64,000 nucleotides of DNA. It comes from Smallanthus sonchifolius. Its lineage: Eukaryota; Streptophyta; Magnoliopsida; Asterales; Asteraceae. Of the stretch, positions 53,748 to 64,000 are shown one piece after another. The notes beneath the pieces are model-generated. The model saw only the letters and a list, made by a program, of their open reading frames with translations. It did not search any database and was not told the origin of the DNA. Numbering within the stretch: the stretch's first letter is position 1; every line of letters begins with the position of its first letter. Both the position numbers and the translations under genes were made by a program. The stretch lies in contig CM042043.1 in the NCBI GenBank assembly GCA_023525975.1, forward strand, positions 35,846,001 through 35,910,000. Reading direction: 5' to 3'.

Positions 53748-54629
53748 CTTTCGACATGTAGGGGATTACGAATCGAACGAGACCATTTGTACCTGGATTG
53801 ACGAAGGAACGAGTGTGCACGACTGAGATACGTAGGCCGCTGTTCTTGGTGTTTGATCGCCCACCGAGAGTGAAGAGAAGCGCGATTAGGGTTTGAGAGA
53901 GTCTAGGTGAGGGTACGTGACTGTGAGGGATGGATTTAATTTGATTAATATCAACGTATTCTTATGATTTGATTAAATGGTGCGCATCACAACTGTCGTG
54001 GACGATTAACGCGTAAATCGAATCAATTAGAAATGTATCGGGCCTTGTACTTGGTCTGAATGCATTCGAGGATCGTTTGGACGTAATTTGCGGGATTGAT
54101 TTTGTTCGAATTTCCTGATTTGGAAAGGATTGGGCTCGGTTTGACTTGGACGAGTCAAACTTGTTCAAAATTTGAATTCTGCCTCTCAATCGATCGAATT
54201 GAGTTGATGCTTGGGCCGAGATTGAGTCGTTTAATGCTTGTACACGAGATGGAAACCCGTAGGAATCAATTGGGTCGATATTGGGACTTGGATTTTGAGG
54301 ATTCGGCCCTGTTTGACTTCTAAAAGTCAAACATGCGAGATTATTTTGGGTCTTGGTCCAAATTCACGACTTTAAGGTTCAAACCAAGGTGTTAGGGTTC
54401 AAAACATTGTGTGGGATCACTTGTCAATTGTGTGTTTATATATGTGTATGTACTTGTGTAATGTATCAATGTATATATGCATGTATATGTCTAAATATTT
54501 ATATATATATAGGGATTCTAGAATAAATGTGAATTGAAATTTGTGAATTCGTATTGATAATTAGGGTTTAGTTGTTTGCTCGAATGAATTTAAAACGTTA
54601 CACTAGAATTGGATTTGAAATGTGTTACA

Positions 54630-54990
54630 TTGGATTGAAAAAAGAAAAATACGGTAATAAAATCATAAATGTTATAAACACATACAAAATGTTCAAGCTC
54701 CTGAGCAACAGGCTCCTGTGCAAGCTGAAGGATTAATTGCCCAACCATTGCATGAATAAGTTAACATAGAAGCTGCACTTCATGCTTATGCTTAATAGAT
54801 TAAGGATCCACTTGATGCACTTAACTTTGAAATTCAACACGACATTCAAATTCCTGAAGCGGATGTTCACCAAGATGAACCCTTGGTTAATCCATGTGAT
54901 ACCTGCCAAAATACCGTCCCAATTGTGCCAAGGAAGGAAAGTCTAAGAACTAGAATCGTTAAAACCCAAAAGATAAGGGAGAAAAAATAA
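54630..54990 (+). pseudogene. Unrecognised ORF relic, plus strand
   Basis: From about 54690 a frame reads QAPEQQAPVQAEGLIAQPLH, then a stop, then IKDPLDALNFEIQHDIQIPE and on to RTRIVKTQKIREKK with a stop at about 54987. The text is protein-like and acidic, with three stops. I do not recognise a family. A retroelement origin is likely from context. Confidence 0.35.
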
Positions 54991-55004
54991 GAATTCTAAA
55001 AATC

Positions 55005-55175
55005 AGGGGTGGCGGACCGCTACCCGTTAGCTAACGGTCCGTTACCAGCACCAAGGATTTCCCCCGCTATAGGCTTGGCGGACCAACACAAGAGCAGTAA
55101 CGGTCTGATATGAGTGAACTTGGCTGGTGGACCGCAAGGGTCCCGATTAACGGTCTGATACGCACCTCCTTAGGT
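55005..55175. repeat. Three repeats of a GCGGACC...TAACGGTC motif
   Basis: Each about 55-60 bp unit starts GGCGGACC or TGGACC and ends TAACGGTC followed by a purine-pyrimidine pair. In the first, CGGACCG (55013-55019) pairs with CGGTCCG (55035-55041), enclosing the exact 14-bp palindrome CCGTTAGCTAACGG (55024-55037). The others pair less well. Confidence 0.75.
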
Positions 55176-55188
55176 AGCTGTCACACCC

Positions 55189-56611
55189 CGTACTAGGGTG
55201 ACTTATCATCCCAGAGTAGCACCTCCAACAAAGATATTCCAATACTATAATAACATGATATAAAGTATAAATAAGTACGATCTAACAAGTATGTAAGTGT
55301 TTGACATGTTAAAGTATGTCATAACCACTTGGTGCTTGGTCTGTGTTTATTTATAACACTCTTTGATAATGGATCTCTTTAAGGACTTGTAATGCACATT
55401 TTTAAATAATGGATATATATATTCTTAAGTTCATATAAGTTAGTTATGATATTAGAAGGAAGAATGATGAAGAAAGAGGTTGTTTTGATATAGTTTCATA
55501 TGTTAAAGTTAACTAGATCTTGAGTTTTTAAGGTGTGTCCATGCATAGGTTTGATCATGAAGCATCATCCTTATGTACACTAATAGTGTTAGATGATGTT
55601 CTACAAACACATGAACCTTTGAGTTATCAAACCAAGATCTAGTCAAGAAAGAAGGGAAAAAAAGAACGTATACAAAGTTTTTAAGGATTTACTAACATAA
55701 TGTTATTATTTTTTTTACGTATGTGTTTATGACTTGTATAAAGTACAAATAACTTACTAAAGATTTACAATAACATACCAAGTATAAGGCTTGAAGGAAC
55801 AAGTGTAGAAGTAGAAAGATCTTGCAACAAACTTCAAAATATGGAGGCTTGTCTGGGTGGTGATGATTTTGGCCAAAAGGAGGTGAGAGGGTCGAAAATT
55901 TAAAGGGAGATGGAAGTGTTGGTGTGGTTTAGATCTTTGATCTTGGATGGTATTTATAGACCAAGATGAAGATTGAATGGTAAATGAAATCAACTAAAAT
56001 AATGGGAGGAATAGTGACTAGAAGATTGAAAAGTTGAGGGAGGTGGTATGGTGTAGGGTATGGTTGAAATTTTCAAAAGGTGAGGGGTATGGGTTGGTGA
56101 TTGAGTGTGTAAGTAGAGAAAGGTTTATTTATAAAATCATCTTACGAAATCATGTAGGTGTAGGTTTTTACCAAAATGATCCTATAACTTCGTGTATATA
56201 TATTAACATATGTATTGTTCATAAAATGTATGTATGTATGAATATATTTTTATTCATAAAAGAATTAAGTAGTAATACAAGTATATGTAAGTACATTTTT
56301 ATATTTTTTAAAATACATGCACACATAGGTCCATATGTAAATAAATATTTTAATAAATGAATGAATATATTCATGTGATTTATAAATAATGGGTATTTAG
56401 ATTTTTACAAGACTTGGCGTTTGGGAACAAGGAGTCATGCACCGTCAATGTTTTTCATTGATTCATAATCACGAAGGATCTTTACAATTGTTGTGCTCAT
56501 TACATGATAACCTGGTTTATATTTAACTAAGTCTTAATTATGCACATTGACCTGTTACACATATAGATAAACGATATAAGATGTAGACCTAAAAATATGG
56601 CGGATGTTACA
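55189..56611 (-). mobile_element. Solo LTR, minus strand
   Basis: On the minus strand it starts TGTAACATCCGCC at 56611 and ends CGGGGTGTGACA at 55189, a gypsy-type LTR form. There is no internal region. A target duplication was not found. On its right it borders the minus-strand copia pol, whose integrase C-terminus reads up to about 56620. Confidence 0.6.
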
Positions 56612-58244
56612 GTTATGAGGGTATAGAGATGGTAGATGAAGAGACATCGAGATATTGAGGAAGAGAAAAAATAGTTTCATGGAACCTAACATGTCGAGAG
56701 GTATACTTACGGGATGTGTCGGGATCATAACTTAGGTAACCGCCATCATTGGGAGTGTAGCCAAGAAAGATGCACGGGATAGATTTGGGAAATAATTTAG
56801 CACATCTGGTGTCTCCAAGAAAGGGATAACAAAGACAACCAAGGTGCGAAGGATAGTGTAGTAAGGTGTAGAGTTAAAGAAGAGTTCATAGGGGTATGAG
56901 TGAGAAAGATTGTGAGAAAGAAGTATGTTAATGAGAAAGGTAGCAGTGGTATAAGCATCACACCAGTATTGGTTTGGAAAATGGGCATGGAACAGTAAAG
57001 CGTAGCAATCTCAGATAAATGACAGTTTTTTCGTTCAGCAACCCCATTTTATTGAGGTGTGTACGGACAAGAGATACAATATATGACACATGAATCTGAG
57101 AGAAACTGACGCATATGTCCTTGAGTCAATTCGGGTGCGCCATCACATTGAATATATTTAATGGTAGTGAAAAAAAAAAGTTTTCAACATGCGATGATGA
57201 CGAAGCGAATCAAGAGCGTTGGATCCGTATGTCAGAGGATACATCCAAGTAAAATGACTATAATCGTCTATAATCGTAATGAAATATCGATAACTTGAAC
57301 AAGATGAACACGGAGATGGACCCCAAATATCATAATGAATAATATGTAATGGAACAGTACTACGCGTTAAAGATAATGAAAAAGGAATTTGAGTAGATTT
57401 CGATGTATCGCAAGCATTACAAAACATTATTCATAGGTTTATTTAACATGTGTAAAAAGGAAATGTGCTGAAAAACATAGTCGGATGGATGGCCAAGACG
57501 TGCATGCCACAAGTTCTGAGACGATGAAGTGGTACTAATTGTGAGAGAGTAAAATTGGTGCGATTTAGGATGCATGTGGCGGATGACCTTCCCCATCAGT
57601 GTCTAGATCGAGAGACCTTGACATAAAAACATAAAACAAACCGGATGGTCAAGAACAAGTTGAGTGATATAAAGTGGATTTTGCATAAGTCCAGGTATTA
57701 CAAGGACATGTTTAAGGGTAAGTGTTTGGAGAGAAAGAGCAAGCACAGCATTACCAATATAAGTGATGCAAAGTGACGTATTGTTGCCGACAACAACACG
57801 ATATGATCCATAGTAAGGTTTCACATCATGTATAAGATTCGAATCGGATATCATTTGTGCAGTAGCACCCAAGTCCGGAATCCATTAATCAACTTGTTCA
57901 CATATATTTGATTTCCAGAATAACCAAAGTAATTACCTGAAGCTCCCGGCTGTTACAGATTGGCCCACTGGGCAAAATATTCGGCCCAAAAGAAGAAGTT
58001 ATGTTAGAATTTTGTAGTCCAGCCGAAGAACTAGAGGACCCAACATATGGGCCTGTCACGTGGGGCGGCCAAAAAGGTTGGGTCATACCCGCTTGCATCA
58101 TAATCAATAGAATAAGAAGTAGGGTTCAAAAAGGAACTGGCCTTTGTGCGATTACCTGACCCATAGTTGCCATTACCAAAATCACCGCCAAATCGATGAC
58201 CACGACCTCTATTTGATCGGGAATTGGGATTCCATCAACCACTT
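56612..58244 (-). pseudogene. Copia gag-pol relic, minus strand
   Basis: Reading leftward from 58244: gag tail with an Arg/Gly-rich end (NPNSRSNRGRGHRFGGDFGN) and a Ser-rich stretch; protease near 57880 where the usual D-S/T-GA site reads DLGA; GAG-pre-integrase; integrase core 57427-57158 with Asp in HYDIWGPSP and Asp in ITIIDDYSHFTW; NGVAERKN with the catalytic Glu near 57040; integrase C-terminus with CIFLGYTPNDGGYLSYDP near 56745. Pol is in copia order with integrase before RT, but RT is not present, cut off near 56620 at the LTR. Many stops. Confidence 0.85.
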
Positions 58245-59308
58245 TGTCACACCCCAGTTCTAGGCACTGGTTAGTCATGACGAATGATACATAAACACAC
58301 AGCGGAGACTAAAACATTAAATTCTTTTATTTATATAAACAATGTTTTACAAATGGTAACCAAAATATTACATCATAACCACTAGTTCCTAACAAGGAAC
58401 ATAAAACCACACAGCTTATTGTCTTTAAACATGCCTCCAAGATTTCTCCCTCTGTCTGGAATGCCACTAGCCATTCAGTCTAATGATCACCTGTGATGTG
58501 TGCTTAAAAACAATTGAAGAAAAATAGTCAACATAATGTTGGTGACAAATTATTATATTTACGAAAATGAAAATAAACTATTAACTTTTGTAAAAAAAAC
58601 GAACGATATTTACAAGAAAAATAAATTTCATTTAGAAATCCATAATTTATAGTTCATAAATGCAGTATGTGTAGTTGAGAATGTATATAGATGCATGAAA
58701 GCATGCAACATATGCGTATTAATTTCAACTTACCACATTTAGTCCCTGTAGTTTCACAAGCAATGCAAACAAAGAATAAACTTCATCTTTTAGCAATTGA
58801 CAACTTTAGTCCTTAAACTTTAAAAATGAATAACCACCAACATATCACTCTGTTGACTTTTGGAATTGACTTTTATTGACTTTCTTAAATTGTATTTGGA
58901 CATAACATCCAACAACTACTTTCTGTAAGTCACGTACACATTAACGGCCTTAAAAGATTTAAGGAAATATAAAGGATTTAATAATAAAACACGAACCCTA
59001 AGATAGATCCATCCCTCGATAAATATTTGGTGTGTTGTATGCTTGTATACACTCATCAGGAGCGGTACGTGCCCCCCTCCCCCTCTCGGTTCATTAAGTA
59101 CATGTAACTCAAGACATACGTGTGAATCACTTGTCTATCTGTTGTTTACGGATTACAGCTAACGACACAGTAGACTGCTTTTGTTCTTCTTCGCTTAATT
59201 AGATGTAGTGGACTTTCCTCCAAACAGTCTACATGATACTTGTTGGACAAGTATGCTCGAGTAACGACATTTGACAATACTACTAACGAGGTAAGATCCA
59301 AAGGGTTA
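58245..59308 (-). mobile_element. Probable solo LTR, minus strand
   Basis: The end at 58245 reads GGGGTGTGACA on the minus strand, like other gypsy LTR ends here. CACTT stands before it (58240-58244) and also at 59309-59313, which would place the other end at 59308. That end reads TAACCC instead of TGTAACCC, so the boundary is tentative. AT-rich, no coding content. Confidence 0.4.
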
Positions 59309-60698
59309 CACTTTGGGCAACCATTACGATCATTGGATATACTGACGGTTAATATAATTCATCACATAAATATAACGAAAAGTGATATAGTTAATTATGA
59401 AATAATTATCAGTTAGTACGGATACGGTTGGACACGGTGATTATTTATCATTATTAATTGGATTAATAGTGAACCCGTGGAAATATGTTTTGAACAAATT
59501 TATAATTACGATATTATTTAATTGCAATTTTACTTATATTGGATATAATTATATTTGATTAACTAACTGTTAGTTGATTAAACATTTAAATAAATAAGAT
59601 GCAAGATGTAATTAGCTAGTAATTATAAGGATCTAATTGTAATTAATGAATCCCTAAAACCCTAACTTGATGGTTAAGTTATGGGCTTTAAATAGGGATT
59701 AAGAGTGGAGGCTAACATACACAGAAATACAGAGAGTTAATCAGGTTTACAAAACTTGCAAACCCAAGTTCTCTCATCCTCCCTTTGCGCTGCCACCGTC
59801 CACTCGCCGACCGGACGCCACCAGCTGGACGTTGCTGCCGTTACCGTGAGTTTGCCTACCCTTAGCCATAAACCATCGCCGCCATAGCCTTCGGGTTGTT
59901 CCGGTTTCATCTGGTTTTCTCAATTTCGGGTATTGTTACTCAGTTACTATCTAGTTTCAGTTTCGCGGGTGATTTACAGGTAATATGAAAGAGTTCATAT
60001 TTTGGAATTAGGATTTAAAGGAGTTCAAATCCTGTGAGGATTCGTGTGTACCAGACCTAGCGATTAGATCGTTGTCTTAAGGTGTTGAGCTTAGTCAGTC
60101 AGCCGGTTACGCTTAAGGTATAAAGGTTTTAACCCCCTATGGTTGTTTGTTTTCTTATTGGTTTGCATCTGGACTCCTAGTGGGCAGTCTAAGATAATGT
60201 CCTAGACTGGTTCGTTCGTACTTTCAGCTGCGTTTATTTTATCTGATCAAAAACTGTTTTTGAAACCATATGCACGAACCCCCAACAATACTCATGGTTT
60301 ACCATATAAGGATCTGATGACCTAAGCACTATCCCTCACGCGGTTTTACGATGATGAAAAGATTATGATGAAAGAGGAAAGGTAAAGAATAAAACCATAT
60401 GATAACGATGATAGGGTTAGTATAAGGACTTACAGATGATACGTTAAGGACAAGGAGTTATAGATGATATGATAAGGTGAAAGATAAATATGATAAAATA
60501 CGTAGACACCAGCCTTAGGATGAGCCACTCGTTTTTTTGTTTTGACTTAAATCATGGCTTGCAATTTTATGAAAGAAACTAATAAATGATTTGAAGAATG
60601 ATTTTTCTATAAAATTGTTTTCTCGTTTTATGATTTTAACATTTTCTCTTGTTTTCAAAAACCAGTGTCAGTGTGCATGAAGTTGATGAATAACAGGT
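59309..60698. other. Non-coding, copia LTR-like
   Basis: TTGGATATAATTATATTTGA at 59539 and a TTTAAATAG box with a following leader (59687-59860) resemble a copia LTR promoter region on the plus strand, but I cannot set ends. The rest shows no gene. Confidence 0.35.
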
Positions 60699-60794
60699 AG
60701 ATGAACTTATGACAAGACCAGATGGATTTAGTTGATTGGTGTGTATAGATGAACTTATGACAAGACTACATGGATTTAGTTGATTGGTTTGTAT
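60699..60794. repeat. Tandem duplication, unit 48 bp
   Basis: AGATGAACTTATGACAAGAC starts at 60699 and 60747. Both copies continue through TGGATTTAGTTGATTGG. The copies are almost identical. Confidence 0.9.
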
Positions 60795-60816
60795 AATTTA
60801 TACGATGTAGTATTAT

Positions 60817-61366
60817 GGAAAAAATACGAAAATGGATATTTGATCAAGAAAATATTTAAAAATGGATATCCTTATTTATCCTACTGTTTCATGGACATTG
60901 TTCTTTCGAAAAGGCTAAAGACGACTAAGTTAGTCAGCTAAAATTTCCGTGCCAACATTTCATTTGTCATAGTACGAGCCAATAAGCATGTGACACGTGG
61001 CAGGCTTAGCCGTCTAATAGACGGCTATAGTCGCCGTCTAAATAAACAGTTTTAGCCGTCTAAATAAACGGCTAAGCCTCCGAAAATTTTCAAAAAATGT
61101 TTTCGGAGGCTAAGCCGTCTAATAGACGGCTATAACTGTTTATTTAGACGGCTAAAACTGTTTATTTAGACGGCTAAGCTTGCCACATGTCGCTATACTA
61201 TTGGTTCGTACTCTGACAAATGGAATTTTGGTATAAAAATTTTAGTCGGCTAGCTTAGCCGTCTTTAGCCGGCTGTCATGACCAATGTCCATGAAACAGT
61301 AGGCTAAATAAGGATGTCCATTTTTGAGTATTTTCTTGATCAAATGTCCATTTTCGTATTTTTCCC
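60817..61366. mobile_element. Foldback MITE with arms of about 270 bp
   Basis: The outer ends GGAAAAAATACGAAAA and TTTTCGTATTTTTCCC are near-perfect inverted repeats. Complementarity continues inward almost to the centre, CCTCCGAAAATTTTC/ TTTTCGGAGG near 61090. The arms themselves contain repeated self-complementary units: AGCCGTCTAATAGACGGCT and AGCCGTCTAAATAAACGGCT. The flanks TAGTATTAT and TTTTATTAT may be a decayed 9-bp duplication, which would suggest a Mutator-like origin. There is no ORF. A transcript would fold into one long hairpin. Confidence 0.88.
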
Positions 61367-61379
61367 TTTTATTATTCTA

Positions 61380-62507
61380 TTGCAATGAATGACAAGTAAC
61401 ACCCAACTTTTATGATTACTTAAATGGTTTTATATTTTATTAATAAATGACTTAGAATTCTCCCTTTAAAAGTAGTGGTACGATGTTTCTGTAAAAATAG
61501 TGGTATTTATGTGTAAAAAAATATTGTTAACAGAAGAAAGTTTTAAAATAGTGTGTATGATGTTTGCCATATAAAAATAGTGTGAGTTTAAATCCTTACA
61601 AGTGAAATATTATATGATATTTAGGTATAAAAAATTATTATTAAAAAAAAGTTTTAAAATCCACTATTTAAATGAAAAAAGGTATTACAACATGGTTGTG
61701 TTTTTATTTGGATGCAAGATTGATTAGATGAGCACCATTTGAAGGTGTGAATCACATCCGTGAGATCTAGATACGTTGTCACCTCACCATCTCTACCTGA
61801 ATAAGCATGTCTACGGAACATGTTTTGTCAAGGAATATATATACGTCACATGACAGGTCTTCAACATGTATGTTTCATGTAACATTACTCATCTACATGT
61901 TGGATTTTGATTAAAACCTTATTCATATCCACTAATGACATCCACGTGTGCCTTATATGCGGCAAAATTTATATATAACTATTAGAAAATAAAATATTTG
62001 CTTTTAGAACGATAGATAAGGAATTGCTTTCTCTTTTTATTATTTTTACTAGCTTATAACCCGTGTAATATAAATGGGATGAAATATATCAATACATAAA
62101 ATTGTTAAATTTGTATTTGTATATTTTGCAGGGGTAAAAATGTATTGCATATATTAAGGATATCAAATAAAATTCAAAATATGTAAAAATTAATATACAA
62201 TTAGGTTTTCAAAATATCTTAACTACTATTTGATGTAATTTAACTTTTATCTACTATTTGATTGAAAAATAAAAGTTACATAATTAGATTTTATTAAATA
62301 ATGAAAACTCCATAAAAAACTAATATTAATAAACTTTTTAAAGAAGTACACTAAAGATAATTACGAATGACACCTAATAAAATCATATCTTTATATTCCA
62401 TCACAATCGGAGCGGGAGGAAATCTTATGCTCGGACGGGTGAAAAACAATAAATATGTAGATATAAAAAAACATGTACTTTCAAAAAAAAATAATAAAAA
62501 GTGTACC
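61380..62507. other. No gene seen
   Basis: AT-rich. ACTAGCTTATAACCCGTGTAATA at 62049 resembles the edge of a common plant repeat, but no partner end is evident. Confidence 0.4.
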
Positions 62508-62784
62508 AAATAGAAGAAACTCTAGTAGAGTTGCTACGAAAATAAGAATTGAGAAGAAACTCTAGTTTAGTAAAGTAAAAATTTTATGTTCTAAATAGAA
62601 CATAAATGTTTCTTAGTACGAAAATAAGAATTGACAAAAAAAACTCTACTTTAGTATGAGTAAAAATTTTATGTTCTAAATAGAAACTAAATGTTTTTAG
62701 TACGAAAATAAAAATCTATAAGAAACTCTAGTTTAGTATGAGTAAATATTTTATGTTCTAAACAAAACATAAATATTTCTGGTA
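62508..62784. repeat. Tandem repeat, unit about 93 bp, three copies
   Basis: Each unit runs AGAAACTCTAGTTTAGTA, AGTAAAAATTTTATGTTCTA, AACATAAATGTTTCT, TAGTACGAAAATAAGAAT. The copies differ by small indels and substitutions. Confidence 0.88.
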
Positions 62785-63122
62785 GAGGAATAAAAAAATT
62801 TAATTGCAATACTTTTGTTAATTTTTCTTACCTTATACGCTTAAAATGCAATAATCTAGTGATATTTTACATTTATCAATTCATAAACTCCCATGGTTTT
62901 GAAGTTTATTTAATAACTTGGATTACAAGTAAAAAAAAACATGTGATCATAAAAATTAAAATGTGCGATTTTTAATTTTTTTTTTTTGTGTGTATTGTTT
63001 AAACATGTAAAAATCATTAAAAAGATATTTATGTTAAACCACCAAACATTCATACAAATGCTTCAATCATATAAAATAATTTAAAATAAATGAGCCCATT
63101 TAGCTAGCTACAAAATTGAATA
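62785..63122. other. AT-rich DNA, no feature
   Basis: No frame, repeat or element end can be supported. Confidence 0.5.
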
Positions 63123-64000
63123 AGGGAAATTCACTAAAATAATCATTTGATCAAATGAAAATTTAAAAATGGTTATTGACTTTTTTTTACCAAAATGGTC
63201 AACCAATCAGATGATGCCATTTGTTAAAATTGCGAAATTTTAGAGCAAATTTTCGTCATCAGCGAAATTTTGGGGCAAATTTTCGTCAAATATAAAAAAA
63301 ATCGCCAAATAATTTTTGAATTTTCGCTAAAAAATAAAAGAAATTTCGCCATTTTTTAAGCCGGCGAAAAAATATGGAATATTTTCGCCATATTGTTTTT
63401 TAAATTATAATTTAATTTTTAATATTAAAATATTATTATTTTTTTCCGAATTGTATTAAAATATTATTATTTTATATTTTTAAATTTTTGCCATTTCATA
63501 TTATATAAATTTTAAATTTTTAAAATTTTTTCATTTAATTTTTTAAATATGAAGTTATCATATTATTTTTAAATTTTAATAAAATAATAAAACGAATTTT
63601 AATAAAATAATAAAATATCATTTTTATTTAAAAAACGAATAAAATATTAAAATAATAAAATATAATTTTAATAAAAATTATATAATTTTTAAAATTTTAA
63701 AATTTTTTCATTTAATTTTTTTAAAGGAATTTTAATAAAATAATAAAATATAATTTTAATAAAATAATAAAATATAATTTTAATAAAAAAAATTCATTTA
63801 ATTTTTTTCTTTTTAAATTTTTTAAAAATAATAAAATATAATTTTTATTTTAAAAAAATGAATTTTAATAAAATATTATTTTGAAACAAATATTTATACC
63901 CCTCCCTACCATTCATTTTTTCTCCACTTATCTAACAAACTTTATCAAGTTATCTATACACTTTACCATCAAACTTATATCATAAACTCTACTAAATTAC
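63123..64000 (+). mobile_element. Possible 5' end of a Mutator-like element
   Basis: AAGGGAAATTCACTAAAATAA then TCATTTGATCAAATG at 63122-63160 resembles the foldback terminus at 61366 (GGGAAAAATACGAAAATGGA then CATTTGATCAAG on its minus strand). Inside are two GCGAAATTTT...GCAAATTTTCGTC units (63230-63290) and about 500 bp of A/T-only DNA. Near 63895 a CCCTCCCTACC...TCTCCACTTATC leader-like stretch appears before the window ends. The element type is inferred from the terminus alone. Confidence 0.3.

Larger units (their letters stand above)
51717..54629 (-). repeat. LTR of the minus-strand gypsy (outer limit uncertain)
   Basis: The inner end, next to the primer-binding site, reads GGTGTGATAG on the minus strand. 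The outer end is probably TGTAACACATTTC at 54629, but no target duplication confirms it. The LTR contains a 164-bp end duplication, two tRNA-like sequences and a perfect hairpin. The AT-rich part 52800-53340 has no features. Confidence 0.55.

Noticed and set aside
54962..56360. Open frames at 55757-55993 and 56034-56360
   Set aside because: They lie inside the solo LTR and lack any recognisable domain.

Overview
The window looks like plant nuclear DNA from a repeat-dense, probably heterochromatic or intergenic region of a eudicot. The retroelement styles (Tekay-type chromodomain gypsy, SIRE-like copia gag, RRM-containing LINE ORF1, hAT elements with GGAACCGGTTC subterminal repeats) suggest Asteraceae, but that is inference from memory, not a search. 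I see no host protein-coding gene I can defend. Almost everything recognisable is transposable element (TE), most of it nested and decayed, and several insertions can be bounded to the base by target-site duplications (TSDs).

Layout. 1-11189: a minus-strand copia-type LTR fragment, then a small gag-only copia element. Its gag is split by a 6.7 kb non-autonomous LTR element (2051-8723, TSD GCTGT), whose 5' LTR carries a hAT MITE (4083-4800, 8-bp TSD). The copia 3' LTR is split by a reverse-oriented solo LTR (9049-10943, TSD GTTAA). 12655-21123: a full-length minus-strand L1-type LINE with a 16-bp TSD; its ORF1 is interrupted by a hAT transposon (16917-19748, 8-bp TSD) with a frameshifted transposase. 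21390-25735: a second LINE (minus) abutting an oppositely oriented ORF1 RRM piece, then an orphan Harbinger-type accessory gene. 26845-27616: another hAT MITE. 28640-36015: copia-like gag relics inside a large head-to-head inverted duplication, plus a cluster of palindromes. 36016-41539: non-coding retroelement-like DNA with direct repeats, two clusters of short hairpins whose arms covary, and a minus-strand ORF relic.

41540-50704 is the best-preserved element, a Tekay-type gypsy: truncated 5' LTR, primer-binding site, an extra acidic ORF, gag, broken pol, chromodomain and a 3 kb 3' LTR. It sits in the gag of another gypsy (50705-about 54629, minus). 55189-59308: a decayed minus-strand copia pol flanked by minus-strand LTRs. 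60817-61366: a long foldback MITE. 62508-64000: tandem repeats and very AT-rich DNA that may be the start of a Mutator-like element.

The coding parts do not act as a host pathway. They are parts of selfish elements: gag and pol for copying by reverse transcription, LINE endonuclease and reverse transcriptase, and hAT transposase. All the replication genes seen are damaged (stops, frameshifts, catalytic substitutions). The most unusual observations are the hairpin clusters with compensatory arms (39.1-40.6 kb, with designs of the same kind at 35.2 and 55.0 kb), the extra ORF of the Tekay element with a possible C-terminal membrane anchor, and the foldback element. Boundaries given with TSDs are read directly; family names come from recognising protein motifs and were not checked by search.
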